DNA of 64,000 bases from Salmonella enterica subsp. houtenae serovar Houten (GTDB lineage: Bacteria > Pseudomonadota > Gammaproteobacteria > Enterobacterales > Enterobacteriaceae). Below are positions 1-9,400 of the stretch, one piece after another. Positions within the stretch are counted from its first letter, which is position 1, and each line of letters starts with the position of its first letter. The stretch covers positions 1,116,001 to 1,180,000 of the forward strand of contig LS483478.1 in NCBI GenBank assembly GCA_900478215.1. Reading direction: 5' to 3'. Position numbers and translations under genes: made by a program. A model generated the notes under the pieces. That model saw nothing but the letters and a program-made list of their open reading frames with translations. It was not told the DNA's origin and did no database searches.

Positions 1-123
1 TATAGGGCAGGGTGTTAGCGTCAGATTTTGTAGTGAAATAAAGATGCTGTTAGGTTACTCTGCAAACGACGAAATGGGCATTTCTGTACAGATAGTGCGT
101 TGTTCAGTATCTGTAGCCTTATA

Positions 124-288
124 ATGGAAGATAAGACCTGTCTACAACATGACAAACAAAAACAAATGCGTAACGGAACTTTACGAAACATAGTCACTCT
201 AACCTGTTGCTTGCTCATAGTGCGGCTTATGGAGTGGCGTTTCGAAAGCGCGTGGAAATTTGGTTTGGGGAGACATTACCTCGGATGA
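124..288 (+). CDS. rseD: RseD-like leader peptide of rpoE
   Basis: Short open frame ending in TGA that overlaps the ATG of rpoE (ATGA), so its translation is likely coupled to rpoE. An rpoE leader peptide of about 50 residues (RseD), under CsrA control, is known in E. coli. The frame is basic, with a hydrophobic stretch (TLTCCLLIV) and a Trp-rich end. The start is uncertain: ATG at 124 gives 54 residues, ATG at 166 gives 40. The sigma-E promoter lies inside the frame, so only transcripts from upstream promoters carry all of it. I see the frame and overlap; the function is inferred from E. coli. Confidence 0.5.
   Translation: MEDKTCLQHDKQKQMRNGTLRNIVTLTCCLLIVRLMEWRFESAWKFGLGRHYLG
175..202 (+). 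promoter_or_regulatory. Sigma-E autoregulatory promoter of rpoE
   Basis: GGAACTT at 175-181, a 16-base spacer and TCTAA at 198-202 match the sigma-E consensus (GAACTT, 16-17, TCTRA). The match lies 83 bases before the rpoE start. Autoregulation of rpoE from such a promoter is established in E. coli and Salmonella. Confidence 0.85.
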
Positions 289-860
289 GCGAGCAGTTAA
301 CGGACCAGGTCCTGGTTGAACGGGTCCAGAAGGGAGATCAGAAAGCCTTTAACTTACTGGTAGTGCGCTACCAGCATAAAGTGGCGAGTCTGGTTTCCCG
401 CTATGTGCCATCGGGCGACGTTCCCGATGTCGTACAGGAATCATTTATTAAGGCCTATCGCGCGCTGGATTCTTTCCGGGGGGATAGCGCTTTTTATACC
501 TGGTTGTATCGCATTGCGGTCAATACCGCGAAGAACTACCTGGTTGCTCAGGGGCGTCGTCCGCCTTCCAGTGATGTAGACGCGATTGAAGCAGAAAACT
601 TTGAAAGCGGCGGCGCGCTGAAAGAAATTTCGAACCCTGAGAACTTAATGTTGTCAGAAGAACTGAGACAGATAGTTTTCCGAACTATTGAGTCCCTCCC
701 TGAAGATTTACGTATGGCAATCACCTTACGGGAGCTGGATGGCCTGAGCTATGAAGAGATAGCGGCTATCATGGATTGTCCGGTGGGGACGGTGCGTTCA
801 CGTATCTTCCGGGCGCGGGAAGCTATTGATAATAAAGTTCAACCGCTTATCAGGCGTTGA
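285..860 (+). CDS. rpoE: RNA polymerase sigma factor RpoE (sigma-E, ECF)
   Basis: ECF sigma factor that directs RNA polymerase to envelope-stress promoters when unfolded outer-membrane proteins trigger RseA breakdown. The 191-residue product is full length. Region 2 includes the DVVQESFIKAYRA and FYTWLYRIAVN segments; region 4 has the LSYEEIAAIMDCPVGTVRSRIFRAR helix-turn-helix. ATG 285 (MSEQLTDQ) was chosen over the longer frame from 207 because it matches the known protein and overlaps the leader stop. First gene of rpoE-rseA-rseB-rseC, preceded by a sigma-E promoter. Confidence 0.98.
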   Translation: MSEQLTDQVLVERVQKGDQKAFNLLVVRYQHKVASLVSRYVPSGDVPDVVQESFIKAYRALDSFRGDSAFYTWLYRIAVNTAKNYLVAQGRRPPSSDVDAIEAENFESGGALKEISNPENLMLSEELRQIVFRTIESLPEDLRMAITLRELDGLSYEEIAAIMDCPVGTVRSRIFRAREAIDNKVQPLIRR

Positions 861-891
861 CGATAGCGGGATACTGGAAAAGGTATTAGGC

Positions 892-1542
892 ATGCAGAAA
901 GAAAAACTTTCCGCTTTGATGGATGGCGAAACGTTGGACAGTGAGCTGCTCAAAGCGCTTACGCACGACCCGGAAATGCAGAAAACCTGGGAGAGTTATC
1001 ACCTGATCCGCGATTCAATGCGGGGGGATACGCCTGACGTTCTCCATTTCGATATATCCACTCGCGTGATGGCCGCTATTGAAAATGAGCCAGTACGTCA
1101 GGTGTCGCCATTAATCCCTGAGGCCCAACCCGTTCCGCAGCAATGGCAGAAAATGCCGTTCTGGAAAAAAGTGCGTCCGTGGGCGGCGCAGCTTACCCAA
1201 ATGGGCGTGGCGGCGTGCGTTTCACTTGCAGTTATCGTCGGCGTCCAGCACTATAATGGGCAATCTGAAACATCCCAGCAACCTGAAACGCCGGTTTTCA
1301 ATACCTTGCCTATGATGGGGAAAGCTAGCCCGGTAAGTCTGGGAGTGCCTTCTGAAGCAGCGCCTGTCGGCAGTCAGCAACTGCAGGTACAGGAGCAGCG
1401 TCGTCGCATTAATGCCATGTTGCAGGACTATGAACTGCAGCGCCGACTGCACTCCGAACAGCTTCAGTTTGAGCAGGCGCAAACCCAGCAAGCCGCGGTA
1501 CAGGTGCCAGGAATCCAAACTTTAGGAACGCAATCGCAGTAA
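892..1542 (+). CDS. rseA: Anti-sigma-E factor RseA
   Basis: Single-pass inner-membrane protein whose N-terminal cytoplasmic domain binds and inactivates sigma-E. DegS, then RseP, cleave it under envelope stress. The 216-residue frame starts at ATG 892 (MQKEKLSALMDGE), has a sigma-binding domain to about residue 90, one membrane segment near 100-118 (MGVAACVSLAVIVGV) and a Gln-rich periplasmic tail. It starts 31 bases after rpoE, and its TAA overlaps the rseB ATG, as expected for the stress operon. Confidence 0.97.
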   Translation: MQKEKLSALMDGETLDSELLKALTHDPEMQKTWESYHLIRDSMRGDTPDVLHFDISTRVMAAIENEPVRQVSPLIPEAQPVPQQWQKMPFWKKVRPWAAQLTQMGVAACVSLAVIVGVQHYNGQSETSQQPETPVFNTLPMMGKASPVSLGVPSEAAPVGSQQLQVQEQRRRINAMLQDYELQRRLHSEQLQFEQAQTQQAAVQVPGIQTLGTQSQ

Positions 1543-2498
1543 TGAAGCAACTTTGGTTTGCCATGTCCCTTGTGGCGACTAGCCTGTTCTTCTCAGTAAA
1601 CGCCTCGGCCGACCCTGCGTCCGGGGCGTTATTGCAGCAGATGAACATCGCCAGTCAGTCACTGAACTACGAGCTGTCATTCGTCAGCATCACGAAACAA
1701 GGCGTTGAATCTCTGCGTTATCGACACGCACGTCTGGATAGTCGCCCGCTTGCGCAATTGCTACAGTTGGACGGTCCCCGCCGGGAGGTCGTACAGCGTG
1801 GTAATGAAATCAGTTATTTTGAACCGGGCCTTGAGCCGTTCACCCTGAACGGTGATTATATTGTCGATTCTCTGCCTTCCCTGATTTACACCGACTTCAA
1901 GCGTCTGGCGCCTTACTACGACTTTATTTCCGTCGGACGTACCCGTATCGCAGACAGATTGTGCGAAGTTATCCGCGTGGTGGCGCGCGATGGTACGCGT
2001 TACAGCTATATCGTCTGGATGGACATGGACACCAAACTGCCGATGCGCGTTGATCTGCTGGATCGCGATGGCGAGACGCTGGAGCAGTTCCGCGTTATTG
2101 CGTTCACGGTGAGTCAGGATATCGGCAGCACCATGCAGGCGCTGGCGAAGGCGAATCTTCCGCCGCTGCTTTCTGTTCCCGGTGGCGAAAAAACGAAATT
2201 TAACTGGAGTCCATCCTGGGTGCCGCAAGGCTTTAGCGAAGTCTCCAGCAGCCGTCGTCCCTTGCCGACGATGGATAACCTGCCTATCGAATCGCGGCTT
2301 TATTCTGACGGTCTGTTTAGCTTTTCCGTCAATGTGAACCGGGCGACGCAAAACAGCAGCGATCAGATGCTGCGTACCGGACGTCGAACGGTTTATAGCA
2401 GCGTTCGCGACAATGCGGAAATCACCATTGTCGGCGAGCTTCCGCCGCAAACGGCGAAGCGCATTGCCGACAGTATCAAATTCAGGGCAGTACAATGA
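1542..2498 (+). CDS. rseB: Sigma-E regulatory protein RseB
   Basis: Periplasmic protein that binds the RseA periplasmic domain and shields it from DegS; off-pathway LPS releases it. The 318-residue product has a cleavable signal peptide (MKQLWFAMSLVATSLFFSVNASA) followed by the lipoprotein-carrier-like N domain and a smaller C domain. Start overlaps the rseA stop by one base and its end overlaps rseC by four bases, so translation is probably coupled through the operon. Confidence 0.97.
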   Translation: MKQLWFAMSLVATSLFFSVNASADPASGALLQQMNIASQSLNYELSFVSITKQGVESLRYRHARLDSRPLAQLLQLDGPRREVVQRGNEISYFEPGLEPFTLNGDYIVDSLPSLIYTDFKRLAPYYDFISVGRTRIADRLCEVIRVVARDGTRYSYIVWMDMDTKLPMRVDLLDRDGETLEQFRVIAFTVSQDIGSTMQALAKANLPPLLSVPGGEKTKFNWSPSWVPQGFSEVSSSRRPLPTMDNLPIESRLYSDGLFSFSVNVNRATQNSSDQMLRTGRRTVYSSVRDNAEITIVGELPPQTAKRIADSIKFRAVQ

Positions 2499-2974
2499 TT
2501 AAAGAGTGGGCAACCGTTGTCTCCTGGCAGAATGGTCAGGCGGTGGTGAGCTGCGACGTTAAAGCGTCATGCAGTAACTGCGCCTCTCGCGCGGGATGCG
2601 GCAGTCGCGTACTGAATAAATTAGGGCCGCAAACCACGCATACAATTGTTGTTCCAAGTGCGGAGCCGCTGGCGCCGGGGCAGAAAGTCGAGCTGGGCAT
2701 CGCCGAAAAAAGCCTTTTAGGTTCGGCGTTGCTGGTATATATGTCGCCTTTAGCGGGGCTATTTCTCTGTGCGGCGCTTTTTCAGGTGCTGTTTGGATCT
2801 GACCTTGCCGCATTAAGCGGGGCCGTGCTGGGCGGCGTGGGCGGTTTTCTGATTGCCCGCGGCTATTCCCGAAAACTGGCGGAGCGCGACGCCTGGCAGC
2901 CAGTGATTTTAAACGTTGCCCTCCCGCCTGACCTCGTTCGCGTCGAAACTACCTCAATCGAAACGCGCCAATAA
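2495..2974 (+). CDS. rseC: Sigma-E regulatory protein RseC
   Basis: Inner-membrane protein of 159 residues with an N-terminal cysteine cluster (C-x5-CSNC-x4-GCGS type, residues about 22-38) and two membrane segments (about 72-95 and 100-120). RseC family members can carry an Fe-S centre and support the SoxR-reducing (Rsx) complex and thiamine synthesis; its effect on sigma-E is minor. Last gene of the operon, with a four-base overlap with rseB. About 250 bases follow before the original lepA start. Confidence 0.95.
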   Translation: MIKEWATVVSWQNGQAVVSCDVKASCSNCASRAGCGSRVLNKLGPQTTHTIVVPSAEPLAPGQKVELGIAEKSLLGSALLVYMSPLAGLFLCAALFQVLFGSDLAALSGAVLGGVGGFLIARGYSRKLAERDAWQPVILNVALPPDLVRVETTSIETRQ

Positions 2975-3225
2975 ACGTTTTGCCCAACGGTACACCTGCC
3001 GCGTTGGGTTGGTGGTCCGATAAGTATGCGCTTTTCTTGCGTTGCGGTGTTTTACAGGAAAAAAGCGAGGCGCTTTCCAGTTCCCGCTCTCCTTACACTA
3101 TGAACATTTCCTCGCCTTAGTGTTGTAGTGTAGAATGCGGCGTTTCAGTTAAAACAGACGTTAAGCTCAGAACAGCGACCTCTAAAGTCTGGTCAACCAG
3201 GCGTAAGGCATAATAATTTATCTCT
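2975..3225 (+). promoter_or_regulatory. Original lepA upstream region, now cut off from lepA
   Basis: Non-coding 251 bases between rseC and the truncated lepA start. A short hairpin (CCCAACGG...CCGCGTTGGG, about 2983-3008) follows rseC and may end or attenuate the rse transcript. TAGAAT at 3130-3135 is a possible -10 with no clear -35. Because the prophage interrupts lepA after codon 15, a promoter here no longer drives the intact lepA copy directly. Confidence 0.4.
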
Positions 3226-3273
3226 ATGAAGAACATACGTAACTTTTCGATTATTGCTCACATCGATAATTGA
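3226..3273 (+). pseudogene. lepA: Truncated original 5' end of lepA
   Basis: ATG at 3226 starts [15 protein letters not shown] followed by TGA; the first 13 residues equal those of LepA. The frame leaves host sequence at attL and stops two codons later in phage DNA. The intact lepA at 52545 encodes the same start with different codons, so this is the displaced host copy. It keeps its upstream leader and could still be translated into a 15-residue peptide. Confidence 0.9.
3253..3263 (+). other. attL core of the prophage
   Basis: ATTGCTCACAT is shared exactly with 52572-52582. Left of it is host lepA start; right of it (CGATAATTGATACC) is phage. One further base differs (C here, T at the right end) before a shared GA, so the exchange region may extend to 14 bases with one mismatch. 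The core encodes Ile-Ala-His of the LepA G1 region. Confidence 0.8.
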
Positions 3274-3395
3274 TACCCCGCCACCCTCCGCAAACCTACG
3301 ACAAAATCCTCTCAAGATCCCTGCAAAATAAGCGCTCACAAAAATGATACTGGTTGCATGTACAGTCAACCTACGACATCATGAGTCATGGTTTT

Positions 3396-3457
3396 TGTGT
3401 CCACCAGTGCGTCCATATCCTATGATGGACACAGAATCTTCCGTTCTGATGGACACA
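3396..3457. promoter_or_regulatory. Candidate integrase arm-type sites, left end
   Basis: TGTGTCCA occurs at 3396-3403 on the plus strand and, inverted as TGGACACA, at 3426-3433 and 3450-3457; a partial copy (GCGTCCA) is at 3408-3414. The same octamer is at 52493-52500 near attR, with a variant at 52481-52488. The spread at both ends and closeness to int suggest integrase arm binding. The inverted pair just before int could also serve its autoregulation. Confidence 0.55.
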
Positions 3458-3471
3458 TGCAGGGATAAATC

Positions 3472-4701
3472 ATGGCTATTTCAGATAGTTATCTAAAGTC
3501 GTGCCTCGGGCGCGAACGCGATAAAGTTGAAGAGAAGGCAGACCGGGACGGTCTGTGGGTGCGCATTTCCAAAAAGGGCGCCGTCACTTTTTTCTACCGA
3601 TTCCGTTTCCTGGGTAAGCAGGACAAGATGACGATCGGCAGTTACCCGGAATTCGGGTTGAAGGCCGCGCGCGAAGAGGTAACTAAGTGGGCCGCCATTC
3701 TTGCCCGTGGAGAAAATCCGCGGATCAGGCAAGGCCTCGATAAAGCTAAAATCAACAGCCAGTACACATTCGAGGAACTTTTCAGAGAATGGCATGCGAT
3801 GGTATGCGTTCAGAAAGAAACATCCGATCAAATACTGCGTTCGTTTGAGCTGCATGTATTCCCTAAGCTGGGTAAGTATCCAGCGCATCAGTTGACGCTG
3901 CACAACTGGCTTACAGTTCTGGACCGACTGGCGCAGGGATACACTGAGATCACCCGGCGAGTAATTAGTAACGGTCGGCAGTGCTACTCATGGGCAGTGA
4001 AGCGCCAGTTGCTTGAGGTTAACCCACTTTCTGAAATGTCCGGTCGTGATTTTGGTATTCAGAAGAAAATGGGGGAGAGAACACTGGATCGCAAAGAAAT
4101 TGCGATTGTCTGGCGAGCTATTGAGGATTCCCGCCTTATTGAGCGAAACAAGATCCTTTATAAATTGTCTCTGATATGGGCGTGCAGGGTCGGTGAACTC
4201 CGTCAGGCTGAAGTTTCTCATTTCGATTTTGAGGAAGGCGTCTGGACCGTGCCGTGGGAAAATCATAAAACGGGACGGAAAAGTAAGAAGCCGATAATCC
4301 GCCCGATCATCCCTGAAATGCTCCCGCTGATACAACGAGCCATTGAGTTGGCGCCGGGCCGTTTTGTTTTCTCAAAATATGCAGACAAGCCGATGAGCGA
4401 AGGCTTTCATATGAGCATCAGCAGCAACCTTGTTAAGTTCATGCTGAAGGCTTATAACGAGCAGGTTCCGCACTTTACGATCCATGATCTACGCAGAACT
4501 GCGCGAACGAATTTCTCCGAGCTGACTGAACCACATATTGCTGAGATGATGCTCGGGCACAAACTGCCTGGAGTGTGGTCGGTGTACGACAAATACACCT
4601 ATATCGAAGAAATGAGAGAAGCTTATAGTAAATGGTGGGCCCGACTGATGAGCATCATCGAGCCCGATGTTCTGGAGTTCACGCCACGTCAGACCGGATG
4701 A
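3472..4701 (+). CDS. int: Tyrosine-recombinase integrase (IntA/P4 type, DUF4102 N domain)
   Basis: Site-specific recombinase that inserts and excises the prophage at lepA. The 409 residues begin with a DUF4102-type arm-binding domain (about 1-85, with GLWVRISKKGAVTFFYRFRF-like strands), then a core-binding domain and a C-terminal catalytic domain. Visible catalytic residues: Arg in ACRVGEL, HDLRR, LGHK and the Tyr in SVYDKY. ATG 3472 follows AGGGAT. It reads inward from attL; its 3' end overlaps the convergent xis by 23 bases. Confidence 0.93.
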   Translation: MAISDSYLKSCLGRERDKVEEKADRDGLWVRISKKGAVTFFYRFRFLGKQDKMTIGSYPEFGLKAAREEVTKWAAILARGENPRIRQGLDKAKINSQYTFEELFREWHAMVCVQKETSDQILRSFELHVFPKLGKYPAHQLTLHNWLTVLDRLAQGYTEITRRVISNGRQCYSWAVKRQLLEVNPLSEMSGRDFGIQKKMGERTLDRKEIAIVWRAIEDSRLIERNKILYKLSLIWACRVGELRQAEVSHFDFEEGVWTVPWENHKTGRKSKKPIIRPIIPEMLPLIQRAIELAPGRFVFSKYADKPMSEGFHMSISSNLVKFMLKAYNEQVPHFTIHDLRRTARTNFSELTEPHIAEMMLGHKLPGVWSVYDKYTYIEEMREAYSKWWARLMSIIEPDVLEFTPRQTG

Positions 4702-4963
4702 GTCGACCTTTGTTGTCACGGGGCAGATTCAGATGCGACATTGGACGGCGTGTTGGTCGTGACATTTCCCTGACCTGCCACTCATTGACTTTGGTTTTAA
4801 GCCATTTGTTGGAGCCACCCATATATGAACAGTCAGGCTCCGGGAATGGGTTGTTGTCGCTTGGTCGCTTACGGTAACGCTCCAGCGTCCTGGAAGAAAT
4901 CCTGAGCTGGCAGCAAATTTCGCGGGTGCTCATCAATTCAAAGTCTCTAATTTTTTTGCTCAT
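4679..4963 (-). CDS. xis: Excisionase (winged-helix Xis-like)
   Basis: Small basic DNA-binding protein of 94 residues beside and convergent with int, the usual place for an excisionase. The N-terminal half (STREICCQLRISSRTLERYRK) resembles the AlpA/MerR-type winged helix of phage directionality factors. GGAGAAAACG precedes ATG 4963. It ends the leftward early operon, so it would be made when PL is active. The identification rests on fold pattern and position. Confidence 0.7.
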   Translation of the reverse strand: MSKKIRDFELMSTREICCQLRISSRTLERYRKRPSDNNPFPEPDCSYMGGSNKWLKTKVNEWQVREMSRPTRRPMSHLNLPRDNKGRLIRSDVA

Positions 4964-5003
4964 CGTTTTCTCCAGTGGCCCCGCAGCGGGCCATCGCTAA
5001 TAT

Positions 5004-5243
5004 TCAGTTTGCCTGTGCTGGCAGATTTCTAAGTTTCCGGACGCCGATCATTGCGGTGGCTACGTAGCTGGTGGCCCGGTTAACTACTTCGACAGGAACC
5101 TTTACGCCATCCACTACAACGGTGTAATTGGTAACGTGCTTTTGTCTGCCGTAATCGCCGAACTTCTCATGATGCGCTGCCAGTGCAACATCACATGCGC
5201 GACGGCCCAATGGCGATTGCTTACTGCGATTTATAAGGCGCAT
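5004..5243 (-). CDS. DUF4060 family phage protein
   Basis: Unknown function; 79 residues, basic, typical of DUF4060 proteins found between xis and recT in Salmonella and E. coli lambdoid prophages. GAGGAGG stands seven bases before the ATG. It is co-directional with recE-recT and probably in the PL transcript. Confidence 0.65.
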   Translation of the reverse strand: MRLINRSKQSPLGRRACDVALAAHHEKFGDYGRQKHVTNYTVVVDGVKVPVEVVNRATSYVATAMIGVRKLRNLPAQAN

Positions 5244-5285
5244 AAAACCTCCTCAGGCGGGAGGGCGTAACCCCTCCCGATGCAA

Positions 5286-6395
5286 TTAGCCGATGTATTC
5301 CGGTTTCATATCGTCCAGGGTGACGCGGTACTTATCGTGCAGTTCGTCGCCAAGATGACGTTTAGCAGCGCCAAGCGTACTTTCAGCTTTAGCAAACATC
5401 TCTGCGGCTTCCGGTTCGCCAGGGTTTGGAATTGAGTTGATCACTGCCTCGACTTTATTCTGTGCATCGACCTGGTAATAGCGCTTCACTGCTTTGTTTT
5501 TTAATTCGGTGAACAGCGCAGTACCCAGCAACGCTTTCTGTGATTCGATATCCGCACGGATTGCTTTTGCCTGATCAACGGAACTTGCTGTATCAATACG
5601 TTCGCGAAGATCGTCGGCAACAGCATCAACGTTAGCTGCCGACTCCTGCGCGCTGGTCCTGGTGCTAACCTCGCTGGTGATTTCCTGTACGCTCATGCGC
5701 TGGACTGGAGCAGGGTTAATCTCGCGTTCTTCTCGTTGCTCAACCTCATCAGGGCTGTACACGCCGAGGATCACTTCCGGGCAGTACAGGCGAGCCCAAT
5801 ATTTAACGCCCAGATAGGCAATTTGCTGTTTAGGGTTTGAAACCCATAGCGGAGAATTGCGGGTAACAACGCCGGAGAGGTAAAGAGGTTCTCCCCAGGT
5901 GATTTCAGATTCACCTCGCAGAATGGCACCAACCTGAACGAACAGGCCGATCTCGTCCTCATCCGTCCAGCCACGAACGCGCTCAGTGACGGTGTACTTC
6001 CCATTTTTACCGTTTTTATCGCGTGTGATTTCCTGTGTCCTGGTGCAGCGCTCCCAGTCACCCCCATAGCGGTAATGAAAACGGCCATGAATGGCACTGG
6101 AGCTTGCGATTACTGCGTTGACCAGTTGTGCCTCGTAACCAAGAACACCGTTAACCAGGTGTGTTTTCTGCGCCACAGCGTAAGGATTCATACCCCATTG
6201 CATAGCCTGCATGACGATTGCCATACAGTCGGCTGGTTTCCCTGCAAGGTGTGCCGGTACCGTCACCTGTGAGTCTGCCATCAGGTTAGCGAAAGCTGTT
6301 AACTGACCCAGTGCCTGAACGTTAAAAATTGCGTTACTGGCAGAAATGGTGTTTGGTGCCTGCTGCTCAGTGGTAACAATATTTGTGTTTTCCAT
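5286..6395 (-). CDS. recT: RecT-family single-strand annealing protein
   Basis: Recombinase that coats the 3' single strand made by RecE and anneals it to complementary DNA. The 369-residue product has the RecT core at about 40-230 (VQALGQLTAFANLMADS, PADCMAIVMQAMQWGMNPYAVAQ, IAYLGVKYWARLYCPEVILGVY) and a charged, coiled-coil-like C-terminal part. ATG 6395 (MENTN) follows AAGGGG; a longer frame to 6446 lacks a better site. It begins 11 bases after recE ends, so the two form one transcript. Confidence 0.9.
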   Translation of the reverse strand: MENTNIVTTEQQAPNTISASNAIFNVQALGQLTAFANLMADSQVTVPAHLAGKPADCMAIVMQAMQWGMNPYAVAQKTHLVNGVLGYEAQLVNAVIASSSAIHGRFHYRYGGDWERCTRTQEITRDKNGKNGKYTVTERVRGWTDEDEIGLFVQVGAILRGESEITWGEPLYLSGVVTRNSPLWVSNPKQQIAYLGVKYWARLYCPEVILGVYSPDEVEQREEREINPAPVQRMSVQEITSEVSTRTSAQESAANVDAVADDLRERIDTASSVDQAKAIRADIESQKALLGTALFTELKNKAVKRYYQVDAQNKVEAVINSIPNPGEPEAAEMFAKAESTLGAAKRHLGDELHDKYRVTLDDMKPEYIG

Positions 6396-6405
6396 GATTT
6401 TCCCC

Positions 6406-9400
6406 TTATGCCTGTACGCGCAACGCTTCGAGGCGGCGCACATCAAAATCGTTCAGTTCGTCGGTGTAGTCTTCTGTGATAGGCGCTGGCCATTCACCAG
6501 TGTCGAAGCCGTTTGCTATCGCTCGCATTGTTTTGCGGTATTCCAGCATGCCAAGTTCCAGCAACTCGGTAGACGCTTCAATGATGGCGACCCAGTGGTA
6601 GTTCTCGTCTTTGTTGACGAAAATCCAGAAAAACTGGTCCAGCGCCGCAGTTTCGCAGTACATGGCCGCGCTCAGGTGATAGTCCCGATCGATGATTTCA
6701 CGGTGCAACTTCGCACGCAGGCCTTCCTGCTTGATGTTCCACATGCTGATAGTTTTCAGGTCGGCGCCAATGCGCAGGCCGCCCATATCGAGCTCAAGGT
6801 CAGGGCGTACCCGAACTTCCAACCCGGTTTCCTCATCAATCCCAAAATAGCTCACCTCGACAGCGCGGCTTGGGTGAGTCAGCAATTTGCCGGCGGTCGG
6901 GTGCTCCAGCAGGGCTTTCTGAATGTTCAGCGCGGTGCTGAGCTGTTGGCGGGTGACCAGCACTTTCCCTTCGGTGTTCTCCCGCCACGCATCCAGCAAT
7001 TCGTCGGCGAATACCGCTGCCGGGTTGACTGATTTCACGGCCTGAATCAGATCGGCCTTCGTGCCAGAGACTTTCAACGGCGACGATTTTTGCGCTTCCT
7101 GAGCGACCAGGTCAGGGTTGATTATTGCCAGTTGCTCCAGCAGCGCGTCACGGCTGCCACTGGTTTTAACCGGCGCGGGCAGGGTGGCGTTGTACTCTTT
7201 GATGCAGGCTTTCATCGCCGTGGCTGTATGTTTGGTGCCGTTTTCAATGCGCTGGAATTCTTCGGGAAGCTGCTCATACGATGCATAGGTTTCATCTACC
7301 GAAGCTCCAAGCGGCATCTGCGACGGCAGGGTGGCGTTGTACTCTTCCAGCAGCGCTTTGATATCGTCAGCACTCAGCAGCGCTGGCAGGCTGGCGTTGT
7401 GCGCGTCGATGAACTCGCGCAGGGTGGCGGTGGTGGTGAAAGCACCCTCAGGGATCTCCGGCTCTACGCTGAACTCCGCTTCGAGGTTTTCCGGCTGTAG
7501 AGCCAGAGCATGTACCAGGTTACCCATATCAAGCACTGGAGAGCGCTCTTTGACGATAGTCTTCTCTACGTGACGCGCGTTAAAGTACATCAGCGACACG
7601 CGAGCATCTTTCACCTGAGTTGAGCTGATCCCGTTGGCGGCGTGGTAAACCTCGTTTGGTACACCTTCATAGCGGCCCGGCTCGAAGTATTCCGGCCTGG
7701 CTGCTTCTGGCTCTTCTTGTTGCGATTCCGGTACGTTTTGTTGCGCCTCTGGTTCAGATTGGCTAACAGAATCGTTGTTCTGGTGCGTTTCAGCCTCTAC
7801 GGTAACTGCTTCTTTACCAGTACCCAGATCGCCTTCGCCTGCCTGCACCGCATCACCAGCCTGTTTTTCATCACTGTCAGCTTTTTGAACCTGCACATTG
7901 CTGGTGGTCTCCGGATTCGTTTCTGTGCCATGAGTTGATGAGTTCTGCATTAAAGCGGACACGTCGAAAATACCGTTGCCAACATTTTTAACCAGTTCAG
8001 GTTCGGTGGGCGGCTGGCTTGTCTCGGTTTTCACCCACTTCGGATCGTTCGGGTCGCTGATGCCTTCGACATATTCACCGCGCTCGGCTGCCAGTTGTTT
8101 ACCAACATCAACCGGGTTTTTGGGTGGAATGTTTTTACGTGCTTCGTGTAGTTCTGCCCGTATTTTCTGGTAGCCTGCTTCTGTCTGGCTTACAGGTGGC
8201 TCATTCTCCAGCGGCTGCGGGTCCGGATGATGTTCAGTTGTGTCCTGTTCCACTGCTTCAGGCGTTGCTGGTTCATCTGCCAGTTCGCCTGTCGGGTGCT
8301 GTTTTTCTTCATCACACTGAAATCTCCCTGCCTCAATATCCCGCAGACATTTGCCCGCCTGACGAAGCCTTGCTGCATTTTCTTCATGGGTTGTTGGGGT
8401 GTTATCAGGCACATATTCGTACCAGTCCGGATCGCGAACACCATGAACGGCAAGAAAGCTTTCGCACCACGTCCGGCGAAGATCAGGATTACCGTTATGT
8501 ACGGCCTTTGGCGCTTTGCGTACCAGGTCAATAATGGTCTGTCGGTCGTAGCCTTTGATGTCGGGAATAATGCCCACAGTCATCGACATTCGCTTCCAGT
8601 CTTCCCGGTCTTCGGCGATGATACGTTTTGCAAAATCCATTGCAGGACGCAGGTTATTCAGATCCAGCTCCTCACAGAAACCACAGGCGAGCTCATAGTT
8701 AATCGTTCTGTGTGTCGGTTTTTCGCTACGGCGTGGACGTTCTGGCTTATTTACGTCGGCGACAATTACTTTATGTGGCCCGGTTTTTTTAACGGGTGCA
8801 GGTTTATTCTTCAGGCGTTCAGCCCATTCCTTAACCAGCAGGCCGCGGTTAATGTGTTCAGCACTGAACCATTCCTTAAAAAACTTAATAGTGGTGCATA
8901 ACTCAGGCACTTTTCCATCGACAGGAAATACCTGTTTATACGCATTCACTGCTTTGTGAATATCGTGCTCGATAGCTTTTTTGAACGGCTCTACATTTTC
9001 TGCGGCGAGTATCAGGTTCTGGACAGTGGTATTCTGAGTATCCATCTCCAGACACGCGATTTCTTTTTTCTGGCCTGTATCGACGTGATAAAGATATTCT
9101 CCATCGCCAATATACTGTGCCATAACGCGATGGCGGAACGGCAGTGTCGCAACCACGGTCAGTTGAGGGTTTGCTGGCGGGTTATGAGATTCCTGTATCC
9201 CGTTTTCTCCGGCAGGAGTGCCAGCACCGTCGGCGAGTTCTGTTTCATCTGATTTAACAGCAGAAGCTGCGCCGGGGATAAGTGTCAGGGTTTTGCCGTC
9301 TTCACCACCGGGTTCGCGGTTTTCACAAAATTTAGTGTCAAAGACACCCTCGGGCGGAATGTCATTTTCTACCGGAAAATGTACGCGTACAGGTCTGGCA

